Of a stretch of 64,000 nucleotides of DNA, positions 46,693 through 56,564 are shown one piece after another. Positions within the stretch are counted from its first letter, which is position 1, and each line of letters begins with the position of its first letter. The stretch comes from Streptomyces sp. WAC08241 (lineage in GTDB: Bacteria > Actinomycetota > Actinomycetes > Streptomycetales > Streptomycetaceae), in contig CP042279.1 in assembly GCA_007858575.1 (NCBI GenBank), positions 5,024,501 to 5,088,500 of the forward strand, read 5' to 3'. The notes under the pieces were generated by a model. It ran no database searches. It was not told the DNA's origin and saw only the letters and a list, made by a program, of their open reading frames with translations. Position numbers and translations under genes: made by a program.

Positions 46693-48755
46693 GTGTCCGT
46701 GTCCGTACCCGCAGTCGATCCCGACCAGCCGCCGTCCGCCGACGATCCGCTCGCGCGCGAACGCGCCCACCTGACCGCTCTCCCGCGCCGCCCTGCGCGC
46801 GATGCGCGAGGACGTGCAGGCGCTCGACATCAAGGACGTCACCGCGAACTGGGTGAACGCGGCCGTCCTGGAGCGGCAGATCGAGGACCGGATCAAGGCG
46901 CTGGCCGACCTGGCCGGGACGCCGCTGTTCTTCGGGCGGCTCGACTACCCGCACACCACGCAGGAGGGCAGCGGTTCTACATCGGGCGGCGGCACGTGCA
47001 CGACGCCGACGGCGATCCGATGGTGATCGACTGGCGCGCCCCGGTGTCGCAGCCGTTCTACCGGGCGTCGCGCAAGGACCCGCAGGACGTAGGGCTGCGG
47101 CGCCGCTTCGGCTACACGGGCGGCGAGCTCACCGCGTACGAGGACGAGCACCTGTCCGACCCGGAGGAGCCGGCGCGCACCAGCCGGCTGCTCCAGGCAG
47201 AGATCGAGCGGCCGCGCGTCGGTCCCATGCGGGACATCGTGGCGACGATCCAGCCCGAGCAGGACGAGATCGTCCGGTCGGATCTCTCGGGGTCGGTGTG
47301 CGTGCAGGGAGGGCCCGGGACCGGCAAGACGGCCGTGGGCCTGCACCGTGTCGCGTACCTCCTCTACGCGCACCGGGAGCGGCTCGCCCGCACCGGGACG
47401 CTGGTCATCGGGCCGAACCGCTCCTTCCTCCACTACATCGAGCAGGTCCTTCCCGCGCTCGGCGAGTTGGAGGTGAGGCAGGCGACGGTCGACGACCTCG
47501 TGGCGCACGTCGAGGTGCGGGGACGGACGCGGCGGCGACGGCGGTCGTGAAGGGCGACGCCCGGATGGCGGAGGTGCTGCGGCGGGCGGTCCGCTCGCAC
47601 GTGAGGCTGCCGGAGGAGTCCCTGATGGTGGTGTGCGGCTCGCGCCGCTGGCGGGTCCCGGCGTACGAGATCGAGGAGATGGTGCGGGAGCTGCTCGGCC
47701 GCGACATCCGGTACGGGGCGGCCCGCGAGGCCCTTCCGCAGCGGATCGCGCACGCCGTGCTCGTACGGATGGAGCAGGCGGGCGAGGCGCCGGACGACCG
47801 GGTGCAGAACGCGGTCGCGCGCAACGCGGCGGTGAAGGCGGTCGTGAAGGAGTGCTGGCCGCCGGTGGACCCGGCGAAGCTGGTGCTGCGGCTGTTGGGC
47901 GACGCGGCGTTCTGGCCGAGCACGCCGAGGGGTGCTCACGGAGGACGAGCAGAAGCTGCTCCTTTGGGAGAAGCCGGGCCGGAGCGTGAAGTCGGCGAAG
48001 TGGTCGGCGGCGGACGCGGTGCTCGTGGACGAGGCGATGGACCTGGTGGAGCGGACGCACTCGCTCGGGCACGTGGTCCTCGACGAGGCGCAGGACCTGT
48101 CCCCCATGCAGTACCGGGCGGTGGGCCGCCGCTGCACGACCGGTTCGGCCACCGTCCTGGGCGACCTGGCGCAGGGGACGACGCCGTGGGCGACGGAGAG
48201 CTGGGCGCAGGCGCTCGGGCACCTGGGGAAGCCGGAGGCGGTGGTCGAGGAGCTGACGGCCGGCTTCCGCGTGCCGCGCGAGGTCATCGCGTACGCCTCG
48301 CGGCTGCTGCCGCACATGTCGCCGGGGCTCGCGGCGGTGGAGTCGGTCCGGGAGAACCCGGGGTCGCTGGAGGTCCGGCACGCCCGTGCGGAGGACCTGG
48401 ACGCGGCCGTGGTCGCGGCCTGCGTCGAGGCGCTGGAGCACGAGGGCTCGATCGGTCTGATCGCCGCCGACGCGCGGATCGCGCCGCTCGCGGAGGCGCT
48501 GGCGGCGGCGGGCCTGCCGCACCTCTCGCCGGGCGAGGAGACGACGGCCGCGTCCCGCCTGACCCTGGTCCCGGCGTCGCTCGCGAAGGGCCTGGAGTAC
48601 GACTACGTGGTCCTGGACGAGCCGGCGGCGGTCGTCGACGGCGAACCCGACGAACGGACGAGCCTGCGGCGCCTGTACGTGGCGCTGACGCGAGCGGTGT
48701 CGGGCCTGACGGTCGTTCACTCCGCTTCCGTGCCGGAGCAGTTGGGGCGGTGTGA
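46693..48755 (+). CDS. helR: HelD-family RNA polymerase-recycling ATPase (HelR-like)
   Basis: About 690 residues of a UvrD-like motor. LRAMREDVQALDIKDVTANW forms the N-terminal coiled coil, followed by RFYIGRRHVHDADGDPMVID and the Walker A QGGPGTGKTAVGLH near residue 207; the late motor motifs are HVVLDEAQDLSPMQYRAVGR and RLYVALTRAVSGL. These blocks match HelR, which pushes rifamycin-bound RNA polymerase off DNA and so lowers rifamycin sensitivity. Frame changes near 46780, 46970, 47520 and 47925. The G run near 48744 is one short, so the end is QLGAV at TGA 48753. GTG 46693 has GGAGG 7 nt upstream. The 268-nt upstream region may hold a rifamycin-responsive element. Confidence 0.88.
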
Positions 48756-49666
48756 CCGTCCCCTAGGGAAGTCCGCCAGGGCCTCGGTGTGGGTGCGGTG
48801 GGCGACGGAGGCCAGGACCGGGTTCTTCCCCGGTAGTACGCCTCGGTCACGACGCCCCAGCACAGGGCCCAGCCCCGGCCGCGGGCCCAGGTGGCGTCGT
48901 CGACGCGGGAGGCCTCGCGGAAGAGGGGCGGGTGTCGGCGGTGAGGAGGGTCCAGGCGGCCATCATGTCGCAGGCCGGGTCGCCCGTGCCGAGGCCGCCG
49001 AAGTCGATGACGGCGTGCAGGCGTCCGTCGCGGGTGAGGAGGTTGCCGGGGAGCAGGTCGGCGTGGACCCAGACCGGGTCGCCCCGCCACGGCGGGAGGC
49101 GCAGGACCGCCTCCCAGGCCCCGGTGACGGCGGCGGCGTCGAGCGTGCCGTCCGCGCCGAGGGCCTCGATCGCCGGCACCATGGCGCCCTCCTCCCAGGC
49201 GGTGACCGGGCCGCCCCGGAAGGAGGCCGGGCCGCCGGTCGCGTCCGCCGCGCGCAGGGAGACGCCGAAGCGGCCCAACTCGACGGCGGCGTGGGCGAGA
49301 TCGGTGATCGGCGCGTGGTACGCGTCGTCCCCGTCGAGCCACCGGCACACCGTCCAGGGCCGGTCGAACCCTCCCCGGCACGCCGTGCCCGACGGGCACG
49401 GGGACGGGCAGCGTCAGGTGCGGGGCGAGGCGCGGCAGCCAGTACCGCTCCTTCTCCGCCTGCCCCTCGGCCCCTCCGCCTTCGGCAGGCGCACGGCGAG
49501 CTCGTCCCCGAGCCGGAACACGGCATTGTCCGTACCCGCCGATTCCACGGCCCGCACGGGCAGACCGGCCCACGCGGGGAACTGCGCGGCGATCAGACGC
49601 CCGACGAGGGCGGTGTCGAGGGGCGCGGGGTGGCGTGGGGGTGCGAGGTGGTGTGGGGGCGGGCAT
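48717..49666 (-). CDS. Aminoglycoside phosphotransferase-family protein
   Basis: About 310 residues of the APH kinase-like fold. LDTALVGRLIAAQFPAWAGL and VESAGTDNAVFRLGDELAVR form the N-terminal lobe; WTVCRWLDGDDAYHAPITDL and VHADLLPGNLLTRDGRLHAV carry the Brenner motif (H-x-D-x5-N), and IDFGGLGTGDPACDMMAAW the metal-binding Asp. Substrates in this family range from antibiotics to small metabolites. Frame changes near 49630, 49470, 49370, 48930 and 48835. The C-terminus after EALADF is uncertain; the present frame ends 39 nt inside helR, convergently. ATG 49666 is the likely start. Confidence 0.85.
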
Positions 49667-49681
49667 GCGGGCGAGGCTAGA

Positions 49682-49724
49682 CGCCGGCGTACGGGGAGAC
49701 CACGCGTTTTCCCGTACGCCGGCG
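49682..49724 (-). terminator. Hairpin between cutC and the phosphotransferase gene
   Basis: 14-bp perfect arms (49682-49695 and 49711-49724) with a 15-nt loop, just after the cutC stop on the minus strand. Confidence 0.7.
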
Positions 49725-49736
49725 GACCGCCGATGC

Positions 49737-50444
49737 TCAGGAGAGCGGCGCGTCCACCGCCTCGCGCCACGTGCGGACCGCGTCCGCCGAGACCGGGGCC
49801 GTCCAGCCCCGCGGGCGGGCCGCGCCGCCGATGTGGAAGGCGTCGAGGCCGGCCGCGCGCAGTTCGGGGAGGTGGTCGAGGCGGAGGCCGCCGCCGACGA
49901 GGATGCGGGCCTCGTAGCCGGGCTCGCCCGCGCGGGCGGCCTCGGCCTTGAGGGTGGCGAGGCCGTCGTCGACGCCGGTGGCGGAACCGGCCGTGAGGTA
50001 GGTGTCCAGGCCCGGCAGGTCGGCGAGGGCCTTGCGCAGTCCGTCGCGGTCGGCGGCGCGGTCGATCGCCCGGTGGAAGGTCCAGCGGCAGCCGTCGAGG
50101 ACGGCGATCAGGCGCTCGACGGCGACCAGGTCCGGTGCGCCGTCGGGGGTGAGGAAGCCGAGGACGAACTCGTCCGCGCCGGCCTCCCGGAGGTCGGCGG
50201 CGCGGGTGACGAGGGCCTCGACGCCCTCGGGGCCGCCGGCCGAGAAGCCGTCGGCGAGCCGGAGCATCACGCGCAGCGGGATGTCGACGGCGGCGCGGAT
50301 CGCGGCGAAGCCGGCTCCGGACGGGGTGAGCCCGTCCGCCGCCATGTCGGTGACGAGTTCGAGCCGGTCGGCGCCGCCGGTCTGGGCGGCGACCGCGTCT
50401 TCCTCGTCGAGGGCGATCACCTCAAGGACTGCACGGTTGCTCAT
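49737..50444 (-). CDS. cutC: CutC-family protein
   Basis: 235 residues, intact. RAVLEVIALDEEDAVAAQTG, GADRLELVTDMAADGLTPS, IPLRVMLRLADGFSAG and ARILVGGGLRLDHLPELRAA are hallmark CutC blocks of the TIM-barrel fold. The family is named for copper homeostasis, but its biochemical role is unsettled. A copper block starts 50 bp upstream on the other side, which is suggestive, yet a DasR-like dyad 33 bp before this start points instead to amino-sugar control. ATG 50444 is chosen over 50462 because homology begins with MSNRAVLEV and GGAGGAA lies upstream. Confidence 0.92.
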   Translation of the reverse strand: MSNRAVLEVIALDEEDAVAAQTGGADRLELVTDMAADGLTPSGAGFAAIRAAVDIPLRVMLRLADGFSAGGPEGVEALVTRAADLREAGADEFVLGFLTPDGAPDLVAVERLIAVLDGCRWTFHRAIDRAADRDGLRKALADLPGLDTYLTAGSATGVDDGLATLKAEAARAGEPGYEARILVGGGLRLDHLPELRAAGLDAFHIGGAARPRGWTAPVSADAVRTWREAVDAPLS

Positions 50445-50476
50445 CGAAGCCCATTCCTCCATGAATGACGGCTATA

Positions 50477-50487
50477 GGTCTAGTCCA
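50477..50487. promoter_or_regulatory. DasR-like (dre) dyad upstream of cutC
   Basis: GGTCTAGTCCA; its reverse complement TGGACTAGACC matches 11 of 12 bases of the chitinase-upstream site at 54993-55004. Consensus dre is close to TGGTCTAGACCA. Confidence 0.55.
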
Positions 50488-50496
50488 ATGACCAGC

Positions 50497-50784
50497 CTAG
50501 CCGTGCTCGCGGCCGCCCGCATCGTGCTCGGCCTCACCATCTGCGGAAACGTGTGCCCCGGAACCGTCCACCCGTACCGTGAGGGAGGCATTCGGGCCGG
50601 AGCGCCCCTGGCGGGAACCTTCCCCGTGGGAGCCCTCCTCATGGGGGCCGTCCCGTGGGGTCCGCGTGCTCCTCGACCGCCGGGGGCTTCGCGGAGGGCC
50701 GACGGCCGCGCCGACCCCGTACGCGGCCCCGAAGGTCGCGGCGAGCGCGGCGGCAAAGGCGGCGATCTTCGCACCGGTGTTCAT
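50497..50784 (-). CDS. His-rich small exported protein, divergent from copA
   Basis: About 96 residues. The N-terminus MNTGAKIAAFAAALAATFGA is a signal or membrane-anchor segment of a kind common in actinobacterial copper-resistance proteins. The rest is hydrophilic with many His and acidic residues: HEEGSHGEGS, HVSADGEAEHDAGGREHG. Frame changes near 50690 and 50645. Compared with longer homologous starts I know of from copA neighbours, it is short and lacks a C-terminal domain, so it may be truncated or a distinct metal-binding peptide. A ribosome site (GGGAGAG) precedes ATG 50784. Confidence 0.6.
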   Translation of the reverse strand: MNTGAKIAAFAAALAATFGAAYGVGAAVGPPRSPRRSRSTRTPRDGPHEEGSHGEGSRQGRSGPNASLTVRVDGSGAHVSADGEAEHDAGGREHG

Positions 50785-50853
50785 GACTGCTCTCCCGTGG
50801 GTCGTCGGCGGGGGGCGCGGCGGCTGCGCACGACCCCTTCCTCTCACGTCACC

Positions 50854-50869
50854 ATACCCCCAGGGGTAT
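50854..50869. promoter_or_regulatory. CsoR-type copper operator 1
   Basis: ATACCCCCAGGGGTAT, nearly palindromic, in the divergent gap between the His-rich gene and copA. This is the form of actinobacterial CsoR operators. Confidence 0.7.
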
Positions 50870-50930
50870 CAAGTCAAGCCGACCCCCTTGCTTCTGATAC
50901 GGGCCGGGGTATACCTGGAGACGTGGATAG

Positions 50931-50946
50931 ATACCCCCTAGGGTAT
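50931..50946. promoter_or_regulatory. CsoR-type copper operator 2
   Basis: ATACCCCCTAGGGTAT, 77 bp from the first copy and 37 bp before copA; likely overlaps the copA promoter. Confidence 0.75.
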
Positions 50947-50982
50947 GCTTGTGAGAGAATCGACCGACGAGGAGCAGAGGCC

Positions 50983-53245
50983 ATGGCAACGACGACATCC
51001 GGCACGGCCCAGGTCGAGCTCGCCATCGGCGGCATGACCTGCGCCTCGTGCGCGGCCCGCATCGAGAAGAAGCTCAACCGCATGGACGGGGTCGAGGCCA
51101 CCGTCAACTACGCCACCGAGAAGGCGAAGGTCAGCTTCGACGCGGAGGCGGGCGTCGGCGTCGCCGACCTCATCGCCACCGTCGAGGCCACCGGCTACAC
51201 CGCCGCCGAACCCGAACCCCCGAGGGACGAGACGGCCGGCGCGGGCCCCACCGACGAGGAGCGGGCCGACGCGGAGCTGCGGCCCTCCGGCAGCGGCTCG
51301 TCACCGCCGTCGTGCTCGCCGTCCCCGTCGTCGCCATGGCCATGATCCCGGCCCTCCAGTTCCGGTACTGGCAGTGGCTGAGCCTCACGCTCGCCGCGCC
51401 GGTCGTCGTCTACGCCGCCTGGCCCTTCCACCGGGCCGCCTGGACCAACGCCAGGCACGGCGCGGCGACCATGGACACCCTGATCTCGGTCGGCACGGGC
51501 GCCGCGTTCCTGTGGTCGCTGTGGGCGCTGTTCTTCGGCACCGCCGGCATGCCCGGCATGACGCACCCCTTCGAGTTCACGATCGCCCGCACCGACGGCG
51601 CCGGGAACATCTACCTGGAGGCCGCCGCCGGCGTCACCGCCTTCCTCCTGGCCGGCCGGTACTTCGAGGCCCGCTCCAAGCGCAAGGCGGGCGCCGCGCT
51701 CAAGGCCCTGATGCGGCTCGGCGCCAAGGAGGTCACCGTCCTGAAGGGCGGCCGGGAGGTCACCGTACCGACCGCCGAACTCCGCGTCGGGGACCGCTTC
51801 CTGGTCCGTCCCGGCGAGAAGATCGCCACCGACGGCACCGTGGTCGAGGGCTCGTCCGCCGTGGACGCCTCCATGCTCACCGGCGAGTCCGTCCCGGTCG
51901 AGGTCGGCGTCGGGGACGCCGTCACCGGCGCCACCCTGAACGCCGGGGCCGGCTCGTCGTCGAGGCCACCCGCGTCGGCTCGACACCCAGCTCGCCCGGA
52001 TGGCGAAGCTGGTGGAGGACGCGCAGAACGGCAAGGCTGCCGCCCAGCGCCTCGCCGACCGAATCTCGGCCGTCTTCGTGCCGGTCGTCATCGCGCTCGC
52101 CGTCGGCACCCTCGGCTTCTGGCTCGGCAGCGGACAGGGCCTCACCGCCGCGTTCACCGCCGCCGTCGCCGTCCTGATCATCGCCTGCCCGTGCGCCCTG
52201 GGCCTGGCGACCCCGACCGCCCTCATGGTCGGCACCGGCCGCGGCGCGCAGCTCGGCATCCTCATCAAGGGCCCCGAGGTCCTGGAGACCACCCGCCGGG
52301 TCGACACGATCGTCCTGGACAAGACCGGCACCGTCACCACCGGCCGGATGACCCTCCTCGCCGTCCACACGGCGGAGGGTGTCGACGAGAAGGACGTCCT
52401 GCGGCTCGCGGGCGCCCTGGAGCACTCCTCCGAGCACCCGATCGCGCGGGCCGTCGCCGCCGGCGCGGCCGAGCGGGTGGGGACGCTCCCGGCCCCCGAG
52501 GACTTCGCGAACGTCCCCGGCCTCGGCGTCCAGGGCGTGGTCGAGGGCCACGCGGTCCTCGTCGGCCGCGAGAAGCTCCTCGACGAGTGGGCGATGGACC
52601 TCCCGGCCGGCCTCAGGTCCGCGAAGGACGCGGCCGAGGCGGCGGGGCGGACCGTCGTCGCGGTCGCCTGGGACGGGGAGGCGCGCGGTCCTGGAGGTCG
52701 CGGACGCCGTCAAGGACACCAGCGCCGAGGCGGTCCGGAGGCTGCGCGGGCTCGGCCTCACCCCGATCCTGCTCACCGGCGACAACCGGGCGGTCGCGGA
52801 GGCCGTCGCCGCCGAGGTCGGCATCGACGAGGTGATCGCGGAGGTCATGCCGCAGGACAAGGTCGACGTCGTCGAGCGCCTCCAGGGCGAGGGGCGTTCG
52901 GTCGCCATGGTCGGCGACGGCGTGAACGACGCCGCCACGCTCGCGCGGGCGGACCTGGGCCTGGCCATGGGCACGGGCACGGACGCCGCCATCGAGGCCG
53001 GCGACCTGACCCTCGTACGGGGGGACCTGCGGGCGGCGGCCGACGCGATCCGGCTCTCCCGGCGGACCCTCGGCACGATCCGCTCGAACCTCTTCTGGGC
53101 CTTCGCCTACAACGTGGCGGCGCTGCCGCTCGCCGCGGCCGGGCTGCTCAACCCGATGATCGCGGGCGCGGCCATGGCCTTCTCCTCGGTCTTCGTGGTG
53201 GGCAACAGCCTGCGGCTGCGGGGCTTCAAGGCGGTCGACGGCTGA
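50983..53245 (+). CDS. copA: Copper-translocating P-type ATPase
   Basis: About 755 residues. One N-terminal heavy-metal domain (GGMTCASCAARIEKKLNRMD), actuator MLTGESVPVEVGVGD, CPC metal site IIACPCALGLATPTA near residue 401, phosphorylation site IVLDKTGTVTTGRM near 445, the HP motif LEHSSEHPIARAV and hinge MVGDGVNDAATLARAD near 644. It exports Cu(I) across the membrane. Frame changes near 51290 (a C run one short, LRPLRQRLVT), 51953, 51978 and 52687. GAGGAGCAGAGG precedes ATG 50983. Two CsoR-like operators precede it, so induction by copper is expected; no csoR gene is in the window. Confidence 0.94.
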
Positions 53246-53294
53246 CGGCCGACGTCGACGGCTGACGGCTGACGGCTGAGCGGACCGGCGCGCG

Positions 53295-53333
53295 GGGCCG
53301 GGGCCCGTCCGAACGGCGGACGGGCCCCGGCCC
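53295..53333 (+). terminator. Strong terminator after copA
   Basis: 16-bp perfect arms (53295-53310 and 53318-53333), 7-nt loop, between the convergent copA and chitinase genes. Confidence 0.85.
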
Positions 53334-53355
53334 TCGCGGGTGGAGCGGGTACGGC

Positions 53356-54870
53356 TCAGCAGGCGCCGAGGTCCTGCCACACCCCCACTCGCCGGTGGTG
53401 CCGGGCTCCTCGCCCGTCGTCCACCACTTGGCCTTCCAGGTGTGGCCCTTGTGGGAGACCTGCTGGCCGCCGGTGTAGACGGTGGCCTTGGCCCACGGGG
53501 GGCGGCTGCACTGGTGGCGCCGCCGGTGACGGTCAGGGAGAGGACGGCGGCGTGCCCGGCGGACGGGCTCGCCCCGTTGACGACGATCTGGTACGTGCCG
53601 GAGACCGCGGCCGTCGTGGTGTTCAGGGTGAGGGTGGAGGAGCCGCCGGCGGTCACGGAGGCGGGGCTGAGGGAGGCGGTGACGCCGGCGGGCAGGCCGC
53701 TGACCGTGAGGTTCACCGTCCGGGCCGCACCGGCGGTGACGGCGGTCGTCACCGTGGCGGTGGTGGAGGACCCGGCGGCGACGGTGGCGGAGGCTGGGGT
53801 CACGGCCACCGAGAAGTCGTCGGCCGGGGCGGTCGTCCCGCTGGTGAAGGGGGCGAAGACGTGGGAGAAGTCCCAGGTGTTCTGCTGGATGCCCGAGCAG
53901 TTGTCGGCGGCGGCGGCGCCGGGGCAGCCGCCGTTGTCGCGCTGGAGGCCCAGAAGGAGAGGGTGTTGATGCCCTTGGAGACGGCCCAGTCGTAGACGGT
54001 GCGGGCGTTGGCGAGGGTGAAGGTCTCGGCGGGGCCGAAGTCGTCGACGCCGATCATCTCGGTGATGCCGACCGTGCCCCAGAGCTGGGCGGGGGTCTTG
54101 GCCGGGTAGAGCTTGGCGAGCTGGTCGTAGAGGCCCTGGGCGGCCGTCTTGGTGTCGGCGGCCATGTCGTGGGCGGCGTTGTCGTAGTAGTCGAAGGTCA
54201 TCATGTTGACGACGTCGACGCGGGCGCCGTTGGCGACGGCGTTCTTGAGGACGGCGAGGCCGCTGGAGGCGAGGCCGCGGGTGGTGGTCGGCAGGGTGTA
54301 CGAGATCTCGATCCGGCGCCCGTTGGCGGCGGCCCAGTCCTGGAGGACCTTGATGGCCTTGTTGCGGCGGTCGATGCCGGCCGCGTTGTCGAGGGAGTCG
54401 ACCTCGATGTCCATGTCGAGCCGGGTGACGTCGTAGGTGGTGATCACCTTCTGGTACACGGCGGCGATCTGGTTGACGTCGGTGCAACTGTCGGCGATCT
54501 CGGTGCCGGTGGTGTCGGCCGTGTAGCCGCCGAAGGAGGGGATGACGTCGCCGCCGCGGGACTGGATCGTCTTGATGTCGGCGCCGAAGGAGGACGCGGC
54601 GACGGGCAGGGAGCTGTCGCCGTTCCAGTACGCGGTGCAGGAGCCCTTGGCGGCGGTCTGGAGGAAGGCCATCGTCAGGTGCTTGGCGCCCGACTGGGCG
54701 CTGAGGGCGGCGGGGCTCTCGCCGGTCCAGGCCTCGAAGTAGGGGCGAAGACGTGCGCGGGAGGGGGCGGCCGCCTGGGCGGGCGCGGTGCCGACGGCGG
54801 CGAGGCCGAGGGCGGCGACGGCGGTCACCGCGGCGGTGAGGGCCGAGCGGAGCGAGCGTACGCGTCTCAT
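53356..54870 (-). CDS. Secreted GH18 chitinase with Ig-like and chitin-binding domains
   Basis: About 505 residues. Signal peptide to APAQA (residue ~33). GH18 barrel: LRPYFEAWTGESPAALSA, then the catalytic VTRLDMDIEVDS near residue 150, the D-x-D-x-E motif of chitinases. It continues to GINTLSFWASS, followed by an Ig-like domain (DDFSVAVTPASATVAAGSST) and a C-terminal CBM5/12 with VYTGGQQVSHKGHTWKAKWW. It hydrolyses chitin outside the cell. Frame changes near 53945, 53505, 53490 and 53385. ATG 54870 starts the signal peptide. Two DasR-like sites lie upstream, so induction by chitin products is likely. Confidence 0.92.
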
Positions 54871-54965
54871 GACAGTCCCGTGGGTGTGGGGGCGGGGTGC
54901 GCCAACGCCTTTGTTGCGCGCGTCTGTTGGCATACGGAGTAGCCCCGCCGCGCCGGACGCGTCAA

Positions 54966-55004
54966 TGGACTGGACCAAACTTGAAGGAGTCTTGGACTAG
55001 ACCA
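54966..55004. promoter_or_regulatory. Two DasR-like (dre/chitin-response) sites
   Basis: TGGACTGGACCA (54966-54977) and TGGACTAGACCA (54993-55004), 27 bp apart, 96-134 bp upstream of the chitinase start. They match the direct repeat of Streptomyces chitinase promoters. Confidence 0.75.
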
Positions 55005-55118
55005 ATTCGGGGCTTCGTTGCGTGGTACACGCACGGGGACGGGGGCGGTGCTGGGACGATGCGCGCGGGCGGGCGCCGTGGTCCGAAAAGCCAGGGGGCG
55101 GAGGTCCGGGCGGCTCCG

Positions 55119-55124
55119 TACACT
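55119..55124 (+). promoter_or_regulatory. -10 element for leaderless AraC-type regulator
   Basis: TACACT, ending 6 nt before ATG 55131. Confidence 0.5.
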
Positions 55125-55130
55125 CCCGGC

Positions 55131-56075
55131 ATGACTTCTGTGGCGCTGGCGGTCCACGACGGGACGATGCTGTTCGAGACCGCGGCGGCCTGCGAGGTGT
55201 TCGGCGTCGACCGCGGGATCACCGACGGCTGGTACGACTTCAAGGTCTGCGCCGCGCGGGACACCGCCGCCGCCCGGGTCGGCGGCTGGCTCCGGATCGA
55301 CGCCCCGCACGGCCTCGACGACCTCGCCGGCGCGGACACCGTGATCGTGCCGTCCTGCACCGACGTCGACGCGGCCCCGCCCGCCGACCTCCTGGAGGCC
55401 GTGCGCGGCGCACGCGCGGGGCGCGCGGATCGTGTCGCTGTGCACGGGGCGTTCGTCCTGGCGGCCGCGGGCGTCCTGGACGGCCGCCGGGCCACCACCC
55501 ACTGGGCGCACACCGACGACCTGGCGACCCGTCACCCCCGGGTGGAGGTCGACCCGGACATCCTCTACGTGGAGGACGGCAACGTCCTGACCTCGGCGGG
55601 CAAGGCCGCCGGGATGGACCTGTGCCTGCACCTGGTCGGCGCCGACCACGGCGCCGCCGTCGCCGCCGAACTGGCCCGGCGGCTCCTGGTCCCGGCCCGC
55701 CGCGCGGGCGGCCAGGCGCAGTACGTCGCCGGGCCGACGTCCGCCGACGCCGCCGACGCCTTCGCGGACCTCCTCGCCTGGCGGGCGCCCGGCTCGACGA
55801 GCCCCTGACGGTCCCCGACCTCGCCCGCCGGGTGAACATGAGCACCCGGAACCTGACCCGGCGCTTCACCGCCACCACCGGCACTACCCGCTGCGCTGGC
55901 TGCACACCCAGCGCATCCACCGGGCCCAGGAACTCCTGGAGACCACGGACGACAGCGTCGAACTGATCGCCACCCGCACGGGCATGGGCACGGCGACGAC
56001 CCTGCGCCGCCACTTCCACAACGCGCTGGGGTGCCGCCGGACACGTACCGGCGCACGTTCCGGAGGCGCCCGTAG
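55131..56075 (+). CDS. GlxA-family AraC-type regulator
   Basis: About 316 residues. An N-terminal class-I amidotransferase-like (DJ-1/PfpI) domain, with AVHDGTMLFETAAACEVFGV and VSLCTGAFVLAAAGVLDGRR (the Cys elbow), is joined to an AraC helix-turn-helix: LTVPDLARRVNMSTRNLTRR and ELIATRTGMGTATTLRRHFH. This layout is the GlxA branch, usually regulating catabolic or stress genes. Frame changes near 55410, 55790, 55890 and 56030; the last gives the end VPPDTYRRTFRRRP at TAG 56073. The predicted start at 55131 fits the leaderless box. Target unknown; it is divergent from the chitinase gene. Confidence 0.9.
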
Positions 56076-56137
56076 GGGCGCCGGCCTCCGGGTGGACGGG
56101 ACCGCGCGGCGCCCTCCCGCCGTGCGCCCCGCGTCCC

Positions 56138-56143
56138 TAGGAT
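56138..56143 (+). promoter_or_regulatory. -10 element for leaderless SVGS-repeat gene
   Basis: TAGGAT, ending 6 nt before ATG 56150. Confidence 0.5.
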
Positions 56144-56149
56144 CGCCGC

Positions 56150-56520
56150 ATGACCTCTCGCCCGACTTCCCGCTCGGGGACTCGTCCTCTCCCTCTGGTC
56201 CCGGAACTCGTTCCTCTCGATCGGGTCCGTGGACTCGATGCTCTCCATCGGCTCGGTGGGGTCGTTCCTCTCCATCGGCTCGGTCGGCTCCGCCCACTCG
56301 GTCGGCGCGATCGGGTCCTGGGCGAGCGTCGGCTCGGTCGGCTCGGCCCTGTCGGTCGGTTCGGTCGGCTCCTGGCTGAGCGTCGGCTCGGTCTTCTCGG
56401 CCCGGTCGAAGGGGCCGTCCTGTCCTGGCGTCGCGCGGCGGCGTACTGGCGGTGGGAGCGGCCGTGGGACTGGCGGCGGGGACGATCGCCCTGGCGGCGG
56501 GGGCGCGACGGGGGCGCTGA
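56150..56520 (+). CDS. SVGS/SIGS-repeat membrane protein
   Basis: About 123 residues by merging frames near 56185 and 56415. After MTSRPTSRSG the protein reads LWSRNSFLSIGS and then repeats of the type S-I/V-G-S-V-G-S: MLSIGSVGSFLSIGSVGSAH, WASVGSVGSALSVGSVGSW, VFSARSKG. The C-terminus is a membrane helix (GGVLAVGAAVGLAAGTIALA) and a basic RRGR end. The regular spacing of Ser and Gly suggests a stacked beta fold or a glycine-zipper-like helix. I know no function for such streptomycete proteins. The repeat nucleotides are also regular (TCGGTCGGCTC). Confidence 0.65.
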
Positions 56521-56564
56521 CCGGACGGCGACGCCGGCTGCTGTCCGGGGCCCGACCGCGCCCG

